NCBI GenBank assembly: GCA_963764825.1
Contig: CAVXUA010000001.1
Location: forward strand, 1-64,000
Source: JAZGGS01 sp963764825
GTDB lineage: Bacteria > Bacteroidota > Ignavibacteria > Ignavibacteriales > Ignavibacteriaceae
Direction: 5' to 3'
Length of the DNA stretch: 64,000 nucleotides
A model generated the notes under the pieces. That model was not told the DNA's origin, made no database searches, and was given only the letters and a program-made list of their open reading frames with translations. Positions 39,908 to 47,782 of the stretch are shown piece by piece. Position numbers and translations under genes: made by a program. Every line of letters begins with the position of its first letter. Position 1 is the stretch's first letter.

Positions 39908-40480
39908 ATGGAGTTTTATAATGATCCGTTAAAAATGGATGAATATGAAAAAATGTGCGGTGATTACGATGGTACGGAATTATATAAAATTCTATCTAAA
40001 CATCTAAAAGAGAATTCTACTCTATTGGAATTAGGGTGTGGTCCAGGGAATGATATTACTTATCTGCAAAAACACTATTCTGTTACCGGATCAGATTTAT
40101 CGGATGAATTCCTAAAACGCTGCAAGAAAAAATTTAAGGATTTGTCTTTCATAAAACTGGATGCAATTTCCATCAATACAAACAAAACCTATGATTGCAT
40201 ATTTTCAAATAAAGTTTTACATCATTTAACAATAGAAGAGTTAGAAAAATCATTAAAGCGTCAGCAAAAAGTTATTAAATCAAATGGAATATTTGCACAT
40301 ACATTTTGGATTGGCGATAAGGAATTTACGATGGAAGGAATGTTGTTTGTATATCATAATCGAGAAAAGTTACTAAATTTAATTTCACAATATTTTACAA
40401 TACTTGAAAGATATGATTATAAAGAATTTGAGGATGGCGACTCAATTTTTATTGTTGCTCAGAATGATAAATCTGCATAA
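39908..40480 (+). CDS. Class I SAM-dependent methyltransferase
   Basis: 190 residues. The SAM-binding motif I is LLELGCGPGNDITYL, motif II is VTGSDLSDEFLKRCKKKF, and the post-motif region is YDCIFSNKVLHHL, a Methyltransf_25/11-type fold. The substrate cannot be named: the neighbours (coaD upstream on the other strand, a small membrane protein downstream) give no clue. Intact; AAAGATA precedes the ATG. Confidence 0.75.
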   Translation: MEFYNDPLKMDEYEKMCGDYDGTELYKILSKHLKENSTLLELGCGPGNDITYLQKHYSVTGSDLSDEFLKRCKKKFKDLSFIKLDAISINTNKTYDCIFSNKVLHHLTIEELEKSLKRQQKVIKSNGIFAHTFWIGDKEFTMEGMLFVYHNREKLLNLISQYFTILERYDYKEFEDGDSIFIVAQNDKSA

Positions 40481-40573
40481 TTAAAACTCTAACAAGTAAC
40501 AGTTTTAGTTTTCTTTTATCAAAATAAATAATATTATTTAACTCTCTAATATTCATCATTTGGAGATAACAGA

Positions 40574-40780
40574 GTGACAAAGGGAAAAATTGGATATTTT
40601 ATTATAGTAAGTGCTATTGTTTGGGGAGCCACGATAATTGGCTGTGCGTTGGTTTTACAAGGCACTCCATATAAACAGGATGTAACTAATATTTTAATTG
40701 GCGGCGCATCATTTCACTTATTATTTATTTGGGGTCCGTTAGGAAATCTATTTCGTAAAATAAAGGAAGAGAAAAAGTAA
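40574..40780 (+). CDS. Small two-helix membrane protein
   Basis: 68 residues, GTG start with a GGAGATA site 8 bases upstream. Two membrane segments: GYFIIVSAIVWGATIIGCAL and ILIGGASFHLLFIWGPLG, with a basic C-terminus (FRKIKEEKK). No family recognised; it resembles unnamed small inner-membrane proteins of Bacteroidota. Confidence 0.55.
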   Translation: MTKGKIGYFIIVSAIVWGATIIGCALVLQGTPYKQDVTNILIGGASFHLLFIWGPLGNLFRKIKEEKK

Positions 40781-40781
40781 T

Positions 40782-40815
40782 AAAAAAAGCCCGATAAAAA
40801 ATAACGGGCCTTAAA
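40782..40815 (-). terminator. Terminator, mainly minus strand
   Basis: GCCCG at 40789-40793 pairs with CGGGC at 40805-40809. On the minus strand the second arm is followed by a run of T, ending the hrcA-to-rsmD series. It lies 19 bases past a possible small reading frame ending at 40829. Confidence 0.6.
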
Positions 40816-40828
40816 TAAAATTTGTCAG

Positions 40829-40927
40829 TTACTTTTCTACAACTAAACCGGCGCCATGCTCTTCAATTTCAATTAGTTTAACCACTTCTTCGGTTTTAAT
40901 AAGTAATTGAGTAGAGGCAAGTATCAC
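40829..40927 (-). CDS. Possible small ORF overlapping the rsmD 3' end
   Basis: 32 codons from GTG at 40925-40927 to TAA at 40829-40831, reading MILASTQLLIKTEEVVKLIE and ending GAGLVVEK. It overlaps the last codons of rsmD in another frame and ends just before the terminator. Its amino-acid content looks like real coding sequence. Because indels are frequent here it may be the tail of a longer gene instead. No ribosome binding site seen. Confidence 0.25.
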   Translation of the reverse strand: MILASTQLLIKTEEVVKLIEIEEHGAGLVVEK

Positions 40928-41448
40928 CTATTTTTTTAAATGGTTCAATTTTAAAATTTATCAATATCCTTTTCTTTAGTTTGAATAGACCTTTCAATAA
41001 TTATTTCAGAATCCGGATTTAGGTATTTATTAGCCAGCAGGTTTTCAACAACTTTATAAATATCATCTTTAAAAAACGGCGGATCGGCAAGTATAAGATC
41101 GTATCCTGGATTTTCAAAGCGTGTAGAAAAATTTAGTGCAGACATTTTAAAAACTTTACATTTCTCTTTTGCGTTAAGAAGATCAATATTTCTCTCTAAA
41201 TTTTTTTTGATGACAAAATTCATTTCAACAAAATTAACTTCGGCAGCACAGCGGCTTATACATTCTAATCCAAGTGAACCTGATCCTGCATAAAGGTCAA
41301 GCACTTTAATTCCTTCAAAAGATATCCTGTTATTCAGCAAATTAAAAAGAGTTTCCCTCACGCGGTCTGTTGTTGGTCTTATTAAGTCAGATTTTGGAAT
41401 AAAAATTTGTCTTCCCTTTGCCTCGCCGGAAATTATTCTCATTTTCAT
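40896..41448 (-). CDS. rsmD: 16S rRNA (guanine966-N2)-methyltransferase
   Basis: Methylates G966 of 16S rRNA during 30S assembly. The start MKMRIISGEAKGRQIFIPKS and RPTTDRVRETLFNLL are diagnostic; SAM motif VLDLYAGSGSLGLE and the catalytic motif LILADPPFF (NPPF/DPPF type) are present. One break near 40960 ends the first frame at KDIDKF; the next frame gives KIEPFKKIGDTCLYSITY and a stop at 40896, the normal family end. About 183 residues. Confidence 0.9.
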
Positions 41449-41493
41449 AATTGTTGAAGATATTTATTTAAAAGATGTTAAAGAAGGGAAAAG

Positions 41494-42420
41494 TTAATCT
41501 GTTCTGTAAGCAATACCTGCCGCAGGTGCAAATGAATTAAAAGTTTCAGCAGGCAATTTTTTATTATTGTTTGCAGATTCGGAATCAATCTTAAAAAACG
41601 GGTTAAATTTTGAAAATTTTATACCGGCAGAATATTCCAGTTTGCGTCTTAGTTCTGCTGTTAAGTTCTCGCCGGAAATATAAGCGGCGGAAATAAATTT
41701 TCTGTTTATTTTATGTGCGGTTTCTTTGCTCAGTTCTTCTTCTATAAATGCAATTATTTCCTTCTCGCTTTTTGTAGAGCAAACATTAGTGTAGATTGGT
41801 TTGAAATCCAATGCATATAAAATTGATGTAGTATTTTCAGAAATATGAACACTAAGCGTTAATCCTTCAGCAATTGCTTTGTCGCTTAAAATTAAAGAAC
41901 GTTCGGCAGCAAAATGTGCGCTATCTATAAACTTCAGTTTTAAATTATTGCTCTTACAAAAATTAGCAATCAGTTCTATATATTTTCTTGGAATTGCAGA
42001 AACTATAGCAGTGCTTTTTCTAATGTACATATTCTTTTCGATCTCAAAGTATTGTATTGAAAGTTCATCTGGTTGAATATGTGGATACAAAACGGAAAGT
42101 TCCCACCTGAATTCTTCTAGAAGGTCCCAATAAAGTAAGGTGTTATCGAATGGTAGCTGTATAATAAAAAATAATTTAAGCGGAAGAACAACCGAAATTG
42201 TTTTGCTTATCAGTTGCGAGCTAATCTTTAATTCATCATAAGCACTTTGCAGCTTGGCAAGTAGTATGGTTTCTTTATCTTTATCAAAATCCAGCGGTAC
42301 GTTAAAAAAAACTTCGCTTAAGTTTGATAGTTTTATTTTTCCGGATTCGCCTGTAACTTCAACTACCTGGAGCTTTGTAGTGGTTATATTGAATCCTGCA
42401 TGATTCTCAAACCCGTTCAT
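41494..42420 (-). CDS. Actin-like-fold (ASKHA) protein, DUF3822/PilM-like
   Basis: 308 residues and intact. It begins AGFNITTTKLQVVEVTGE, a phosphate-1-like strand-turn-strand, and ends FNSFAPAAGIAYR, the closing motif of PilM-type actin folds. The middle has SAIPRKYIELIANFCKSNNL, as in the second subdomain. Bacteroidota encode DUF3822 proteins of this build beside rsmD, which matches the position here, 45 bases upstream of rsmD. Cytoplasmic. A role in assembling a membrane or pilus-like machine is inference from the fold and from the adjacent TM and ComEA-like genes. Confidence 0.5.
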   Translation of the reverse strand: MNGFENHAGFNITTTKLQVVEVTGESGKIKLSNLSEVFFNVPLDFDKDKETILLAKLQSAYDELKISSQLISKTISVVLPLKLFFIIQLPFDNTLLYWDLLEEFRWELSVLYPHIQPDELSIQYFEIEKNMYIRKSTAIVSAIPRKYIELIANFCKSNNLKLKFIDSAHFAAERSLILSDKAIAEGLTLSVHISENTTSILYALDFKPIYTNVCSTKSEKEIIAFIEEELSKETAHKINRKFISAAYISGENLTAELRRKLEYSAGIKFSKFNPFFKIDSESANNNKKLPAETFNSFAPAAGIAYRTD

Positions 42421-42429
42421 TATTTTATA

Positions 42430-42986
42430 TTACTCCCACGATGCTGTATTTTTCAGTGCATCACTATTAGCACTGCCAACTGAGCCATAACCATCCGGAT
42501 CTTCCAGGTAATAACGGGTTCCAAGTGTAACGGTAGTATCGATCTTTGTAACGTTACCCCTCCTGTTAATAGTGGTATCGTAAGAAACGAAGTATCAATC
42601 TGTAAAATATAAAATGATCCTGATCTTGGAGTTCTCATTAAACTGTCAGGCATAAATTCACCATGCGTAAGGGGATTAAACGGATTTGCAGGTTTCATTG
42701 TAAGTGAATCGAAGGCATTCACAACGCTGTCAACAAAAGGATCTTGCTTAATAAATTGTACAAGTCCTTCCAGATCATCTGTGAAGTTACCGAATTTCTT
42801 TTCCCAGAGGATTTCTGCTTCTTTAAGATTATCCATTCTTAGGCGGGATTCGGATTTGTTGTATTTTTCTACAGCTACAATTTCTTGAGGGTCAAGAATC
42901 GCAACTTTAATCAATATTATCACTAAAATGGTAATAACAGCATATAAAATAGCATGCACATACCAGGGATCAGCCGCTTTCAACAT
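42430..42986 (-). CDS. Single-pass membrane protein of unknown function
   Basis: One membrane segment near the N-terminus (VHAILYAVITILVIILIKVA), then an extracytoplasmic coiled/acidic stretch (KYNKSESRLRMDNLKEAEIL) and a beta-rich tail. One break near 42567 splits it; the corrected tail continues NRRGNVTKIDTTVTLGTRYY to a stop at 42430, about 185 residues. It ends 9 bases before the actin-fold gene and starts 33 bases after the ComEA-like gene, so the three are probably cotranscribed. No family recognised. Confidence 0.5.
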
Positions 42987-43019
42987 TATTCCTCCTGAGG
43001 AAAAATTTTATTTGATTGA

Positions 43020-43509
43020 CTATTCAATATATAAAAACTTTTTTATTTTGTTAAATTTCACTTTCCCAATACCTCTTACATCCATTAACTCTTCTACGTT
43101 TTTTAACCCACCCCTTTCATCTCTAAGTAATATTATCTTTTGAGCTGTTTTTTCACCTATTCCCGGCAAGCTAATAAGTTGGTTCATACCAGCTTTATTT
43201 ATATTAATACTTTTTTCTTCCGGCAGCGGTGGTTTTTTATTTTGCTCAAAATTTAGTGGCTTAAGTTCTAAAACTTCTGCCTTAATATCAACACTCTCAT
43301 CAGGCAATTTATCATTAGGTTGAGAAATTTTTTTTGTATAGTGAAAAGAGACTATCCTGCTCTGAATAATCGAAATTAATATATTCGCCTTTGCTACGGT
43401 TATTAACAATGCTGTAAGCTGCCCCAACCAGGAAGACAACTATCAAGAAAAGAATAACTTTAATCTCGGTTTGAGTAAAACCGATTTTCTCTGAAAGCTT
43501 CTTAAGCAT
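43020..43509 (-). CDS. comEA: ComEA-like membrane-anchored helix-hairpin-helix protein
   Basis: N-terminal membrane anchor (IKVILFLIVVFLVGAAYSIV), a Pro/Glu/Lys linker, and a C-terminal double helix-hairpin-helix DNA-binding domain (ININKAGMNQLISLPGIGEK, VEELMDVRGIGKVKFNKIKK) as in ComEA. One break near 43325 falls in the linker. About 162 residues. ComEA captures incoming DNA during natural transformation; whether this organism is competent is not shown, and no comEC or pilus gene is in the window. Confidence 0.72.
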
Positions 43510-43603
43510 TTATTTCAATCGAAAGTAGATTGTAATCCCTTAAATCAAAATATAGGTATAGGATATTTAGAGGACAAGTAAAAGATTTCCAACCGTTTGT
43601 TAT

Positions 43604-44752
43604 TTACAACCCGAAACGCTTAAAAAAGTTTTTTGCTTCAGTTTTTGATGAAGATTTTATATTAGGCATTTCAGCAAGCTGTTTAAGCGTTTCCTTCTCT
43701 TTAGTGCTAACTTTCTTAGGTACAGCTATATTTACTTTAACCAACTGATCACCTGTACCGTTAGTGTTTAATCGACCAAGACCTTTGCCTCTCATCTTAA
43801 GCATTTTACCCGGTTGAGTTCCCGGATCAATTTTAAGCATTGCCTTACCGTTAAGCGTTGGTACCTCAACATCTGCACCTAGTACTGCTTCGGGGTAAGT
43901 GATAAAAAGATTATAAATTATATCTTCCTCTTCGCGTATAAAATAATCGTGCGGCTGTTCCTGGAAAACAACTATAATACTTCCTGCGGGTCCGCCGCGT
44001 TTTCCTGCATTTCCTTCAGCCCGCAAAGTCATGTAACTGCCTTCGTAAACACCATGGGGTACTTCAATTTTAATAGTTCTTTCTTCCTGTACTCTGCCAT
44101 CGCCCATACATTTTTTGCAAGGAGTATCAATAACATTTCCTTCGCCATTGCAGTTGTTGCAGGTTGTAATATTAACAAACTGTCCAAATACTGAACGGGA
44201 GACTGATTTTACTTCGCCGGCGCCATGGCAAACAGGGCATGTTTTTCTTGATGTGCCTGCTTCCGCTCCTGTGCCCGAGCATTTATCGCAATTAACATGT
44301 TTTTTAATATTAATTTTTTTTGTAACGCCCTTTGCAATTTCTTCGAGAGTTAACTTTAGCGTAACGCGTAAATCGGCTCCGGGAACTCCCGCACTTCTTC
44401 TACTGCGGCTTCTCCCGGAACCTCCTGCAAAAATGTCATCAAAAATAGAAGAGCCGCCGAAGATATCGGAAAAGTGAGAAAAGATATCATTCACTGATGA
44501 GAATCCTTCAGAACCATACTGGCTGCCTCTTACACCTTCGTGCCCAAACCTATCGTATTTTGCCTTTTTTTCTTCGTGGCTTAAAACTTCATATGCTTCT
44601 GCAGCTTCTTTAAATTTTTCTTCTGCTACGCTATCCCCTGGATTCCGATCGGGGTGAAATTGCATTGCCTGTTTACGGTAAGCTTTTTTTATTTCTTCCT
44701 GTGATGCGTTCTTTTCAACACCTAAAATTTCATAGTAGTCGCGTTTAGCCAT
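43604..44752 (-). CDS. dnaJ: Chaperone DnaJ
   Basis: Hsp40 co-chaperone that delivers clients to DnaK and stimulates its ATPase. 382 residues, intact. J domain residues 1-70 with HPD at 33-35; Gly/Phe region; four zinc-binding repeats (CDKCSGTG, CPVCHGAG, CNNCNGEG, CKKCMGDG); C-terminal substrate domain (GDQLVKVNIAVPKKVS). Its ATG overlaps the grpE stop by one base. Confidence 0.97.
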   Translation of the reverse strand: MAKRDYYEILGVEKNASQEEIKKAYRKQAMQFHPDRNPGDSVAEEKFKEAAEAYEVLSHEEKKAKYDRFGHEGVRGSQYGSEGFSSVNDIFSHFSDIFGGSSIFDDIFAGGSGRSRSRRSAGVPGADLRVTLKLTLEEIAKGVTKKINIKKHVNCDKCSGTGAEAGTSRKTCPVCHGAGEVKSVSRSVFGQFVNITTCNNCNGEGNVIDTPCKKCMGDGRVQEERTIKIEVPHGVYEGSYMTLRAEGNAGKRGGPAGSIIVVFQEQPHDYFIREEEDIIYNLFITYPEAVLGADVEVPTLNGKAMLKIDPGTQPGKMLKMRGKGLGRLNTNGTGDQLVKVNIAVPKKVSTKEKETLKQLAEMPNIKSSSKTEAKNFFKRFGL

Positions 44753-45405
44753 TATTCGTTGTCATCCTTTTCATTAGAAATGTTTTCTTCATCTTCATTT
44801 TGTTGATTATTCTCTTTACTAGCATCTTCACTTACAATAACTTTTGCATGTTTTATAACTTTATTTTTATACAAATAACCTTTTTCTACTTCCTCCACAA
44901 CAGTATGAACCGGAACAGTATCATCTTTTATCTGCATCAGCGCATCGTGATAATCGACATTAAACGGTTTACCGACGGAATCAATTTTCTTTATGCCTTG
45001 CTCATCAAGGATTTTAATAAGTTTATCATAAACCAGCATTATTCCTTCTTTAATTGCTTCTGCGCTATCTGCGTCACTAATATGATCCAGCGATCTTTCC
45101 AAGTCGTCAATTACAGGCAGAATTTTCACTATAAATGATTCGGCTGCAAAGCTTAACAAATTTAACTGGTCGTTTTCAGCTCTTCGTTTGTAATTTTCAA
45201 ACTCAGCAGCTTTTCTTAAAAGCTTATCCTGTAACTCGTTTACTTTTGCTTCCAGCTCAGCAGTTATATCTACTTCTTTTACTTCTTCCTCAGCTATTTC
45301 AGGAATTTCGTTTTCTTCATTTTTTTCTATCGTATTCTGCTGTTCGACTGTTTCGTTTTCTTTTATATGCTCATCTTTATTTTTTGATTTATCTTTCTTC
45401 GACAT
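44752..45405 (-). CDS. grpE: Nucleotide exchange factor GrpE
   Basis: Releases ADP from DnaK. 217 residues with a long acidic/charged coiled-coil N-terminus, then the conserved body: AAEFENYKRRAENDQ, ILPVIDDLERSLDH, and the C-terminal VDYHDALMQIKDDTVPVHTV. Middle gene of hrcA-grpE-dnaJ. Confidence 0.95.
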   Translation of the reverse strand: MSKKDKSKNKDEHIKENETVEQQNTIEKNEENEIPEIAEEEVKEVDITAELEAKVNELQDKLLRKAAEFENYKRRAENDQLNLLSFAAESFIVKILPVIDDLERSLDHISDADSAEAIKEGIMLVYDKLIKILDEQGIKKIDSVGKPFNVDYHDALMQIKDDTVPVHTVVEEVEKGYLYKNKVIKHAKVIVSEDASKENNQQNEDEENISNEKDDNE

Positions 45406-45423
45406 CTAAATAATACTCCTTCT

Positions 45424-46476
45424 TTACTTTACCGGGTTTGTTAAAAATTGAGATAACATCTTAGCCAGGTAATCTACTATGGCAATAATTTTGGAATACT
45501 CCATTCTTTTGGGACCAATAATTCCAAGTGTTCCGGAAGTTTCTCCAAGTTTATATTCTTTACTTATAAAACTGTATTGTTTCATTTTCTGCTCTGCAAG
45601 CTCGCTTCCAATTGAAATAAATACTTGCTCGTTATCCTGCTTGCTGGATTCTTCCATTATATGGATGATTATATCTTTGTCTTCCATAAGTTCAACTATG
45701 CTTTGGAAGTTTTCACTCGATTCAAATTCCGGTTGACGGATTACATTTTTTGCACCGGTTATAATCAATTTATCCGGATTAGCTTCATCTTTAAATATTT
45801 TATCCACAGAATCAATAAACAACCTGATTATCGGTTTCTGCTTTTCATCAACATCTTTTAATCTTTCTTTAAATGTTTTTCTAATCTCCTTAAACCTTAA
45901 TCCTGCAAGTCGTTCATTCAGCAGATTCTGTACAGAATCAATCTGTGTTTCTTTAATGCTGCTTGTAAGTTCGAGTGTAATAGTTTTTACAAGACCTGAT
46001 TTTATACTAACAATAACAAGAATACGCGAAGAGGTTAAAGATACAATTTGCAATTTTTCCAGTATCCCTGAATCGAGGTTAGGATATGTAACACACGCTA
46101 GCTGATTTGTTATTGTACTGAGTAACTTCGATGTAATTCTTACAAGTTCATCCGTCTCATCAAATTCAATATTCAGTTCTTTATTAATTAATTCTTTCTC
46201 TTTATTCTTAACATTCTTTACGTGCATCAGCGAATCTACATAATACCTGTAGCCCTTATCTGTAGGTACTCTGCCGGCAGAAGTATGGGGATGATTAATA
46301 AAACCGGAATCCTCAAGATCAGCCATAATATTACGTACGGTTGCCGCGGATATTCCCATATCGTACTTTTTTGTAATATTGCGTGATCCTACGGGCGAAG
46401 CGGTTAAAATAAATTGCCGTATAACCGATCTTAGAATAATCTTTTCCCGTTCGTTCAGCTCTTCTGTATTCATCAT
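45424..46476 (-). CDS. hrcA: Heat-inducible transcription repressor HrcA
   Basis: Represses class I heat-shock genes through CIRCE operators. 350 residues, intact. The N-terminal winged helix reads LTASPVGSRNITKKYDMGIS, AATVRNIMADLEDSGFI and HTSAGRVPTDKGYRYYVD, all family signatures; the C-terminus ends TSGTLGIIGPKRMEYSKIIA. First gene of the hrcA-grpE-dnaJ operon. I found no CIRCE inverted repeat in the 282 bases upstream. Confidence 0.94.
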   Translation of the reverse strand: MMNTEELNEREKIILRSVIRQFILTASPVGSRNITKKYDMGISAATVRNIMADLEDSGFINHPHTSAGRVPTDKGYRYYVDSLMHVKNVKNKEKELINKELNIEFDETDELVRITSKLLSTITNQLACVTYPNLDSGILEKLQIVSLTSSRILVIVSIKSGLVKTITLELTSSIKETQIDSVQNLLNERLAGLRFKEIRKTFKERLKDVDEKQKPIIRLFIDSVDKIFKDEANPDKLIITGAKNVIRQPEFESSENFQSIVELMEDKDIIIHIMEESSKQDNEQVFISIGSELAEQKMKQYSFISKEYKLGETSGTLGIIGPKRMEYSKIIAIVDYLAKMLSQFLTNPVK

Positions 46477-46508
46477 TACTTAGTTAATATTAAATAATTT
46501 TAAGCTTG

Positions 46509-46516
46509 CAAATATA
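46509..46516 (-). promoter_or_regulatory. Bacteroidota-type -7 box upstream of hrcA
   Basis: TATATTTG on the minus strand, 32 bases before the hrcA start; matches TAnnTTTG. A TTGG lies 24 bases further upstream, slightly longer than the usual spacing. Confidence 0.35.
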
Positions 46517-46563
46517 TTAAAATTAGTTCTTTTTTTATAGCCAATTATAGGTAGCGTACTAAA

Positions 46564-46590
46564 GCTCCCTCATCGTGCTTGCAATGACAT
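46564..46590. repeat. Possible remnant of a GTCATTGCGAG-type dispersed repeat
   Basis: Read on the minus strand, ATGTCATTGCAAGCACGATG continues GAGGGAGC. It resembles one half of the GTCATTGCGAG...GAAGCAATCTC repeat spread through many bacterial genomes. Only one half is visible. Confidence 0.3.
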
Positions 46591-46758
46591 AATGTGTTTT
46601 GATGATATTTCCTACTATTGGTCTCAGGTTTGCCAAATGTATCACATGTTTTAAGAATACTCCTTTTTCCACTTTGGTAAAGATGCCAATTAGTGTTAAT
46701 TTTCTCAACATACAATATTTTAGTTTAAGGTAAGGTTTTTTACGATGAAGGTGCAATT

Positions 46759-47754
46759 TTGAGCGAGAATTATGAATCTGCAGGTGTAAACATTAGTGCA
46801 GGCGATGAAGCTGTTGAGAAAATTAAAAAACTGGCTGGTGCTACATTCAATAAAAATGTATTATCGAACATAGGGCACTTTGGTGCCTTCTATGAAATTG
46901 ATACCTCGAAGTACAAAAACCCTGTCCTCGTTTCAAGTGTAGATGGAGTTGGAACAAAACTTAAAATTGCGTTTGCCCTGAATAAACATAACACAATTGG
47001 GCAGGACCTCGTTAATCATTGTGTTAATGATATTGCCGTTTGTGGAGCTGAGCCGCTCTACTTCCTTGATTATATGGGATTTGGAAAACTTGATACAAAT
47101 ATATCCACTTCTATTGTTGAAGGATTTGCAAAGGCATGCTCAGAAAACAACTGTGCGCTAATTGGGGGCGAGACTGCTGAAATGCCCAGCTTTTACCAAA
47201 TAGGGGAGTATGATATCGCGGGTACAATTGTTGGCGTTGTGGAAAAATCAAAAATAATTAATGGGAGCAAAATAACTAAAGGTGATGTTGTAGTTGGCTT
47301 TCACTCAAACGGGCTGCATACCAATGGTTATTCTCTTGCAAGAAAAGTGCTTTTAGATAAATTCGATCTTAATTCAAAAATAGAATCGCTTAACCTTCCG
47401 TTAGGTGAAGAACTGTTAAAAACTCATAAGTCTTATTTAAAATTGATAAGAACGTTAATAGAATCTGTTGATATAAAAGGGTTTGCACATATAACCGGCG
47501 GAGGTATTGAAGGTAACACGAAAAGAATAATACCTGATGGATTAAATTTAAAAATAAACTGGGGAAGCTGGGAAGCCCCGGCAATATTTAAATTGATTCA
47601 GGAAACCGGGGATATAGATTCTGCAGAAATGAGAAAAGTTTTTAACCTTGGTATAGGGTTGGCTGCTATAATACCAAGGGAACAGGAGGAGCTTACTTTA
47701 CAGCTTGCACTGGAATTAAGTGAGCAGCCGCTAATAATCGGTGAGATAGAATAA
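46759..47754 (+). CDS. purM: Phosphoribosylformylglycinamidine cyclo-ligase (AIR synthase)
   Basis: Fifth step of purine synthesis. 331 residues, TTG start with AAGGTG upstream. Family motifs: ESAGVNISAGDEAVEKIK, VLVSSVDGVGTKLKIAF, VNHCVNDIAVCGAEPLYFLD, ALIGGETAEMPSFY, and the C-terminal FNLGIGLAAIIP. Intact. Confidence 0.94.
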   Translation: MSENYESAGVNISAGDEAVEKIKKLAGATFNKNVLSNIGHFGAFYEIDTSKYKNPVLVSSVDGVGTKLKIAFALNKHNTIGQDLVNHCVNDIAVCGAEPLYFLDYMGFGKLDTNISTSIVEGFAKACSENNCALIGGETAEMPSFYQIGEYDIAGTIVGVVEKSKIINGSKITKGDVVVGFHSNGLHTNGYSLARKVLLDKFDLNSKIESLNLPLGEELLKTHKSYLKLIRTLIESVDIKGFAHITGGGIEGNTKRIIPDGLNLKINWGSWEAPAIFKLIQETGDIDSAEMRKVFNLGIGLAAIIPREQEELTLQLALELSEQPLIIGEIE

Positions 47755-47782
47755 TTCATCACTAAAAATCTATTTTGATTTT

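Noticed and set aside
46559..46756. Minus-strand reading frame of 65 codons upstream of hrcA
   Set aside because: It has no recognisable domain, lies in the promoter region between divergent genes and contains a repeat-like segment; treated as chance.
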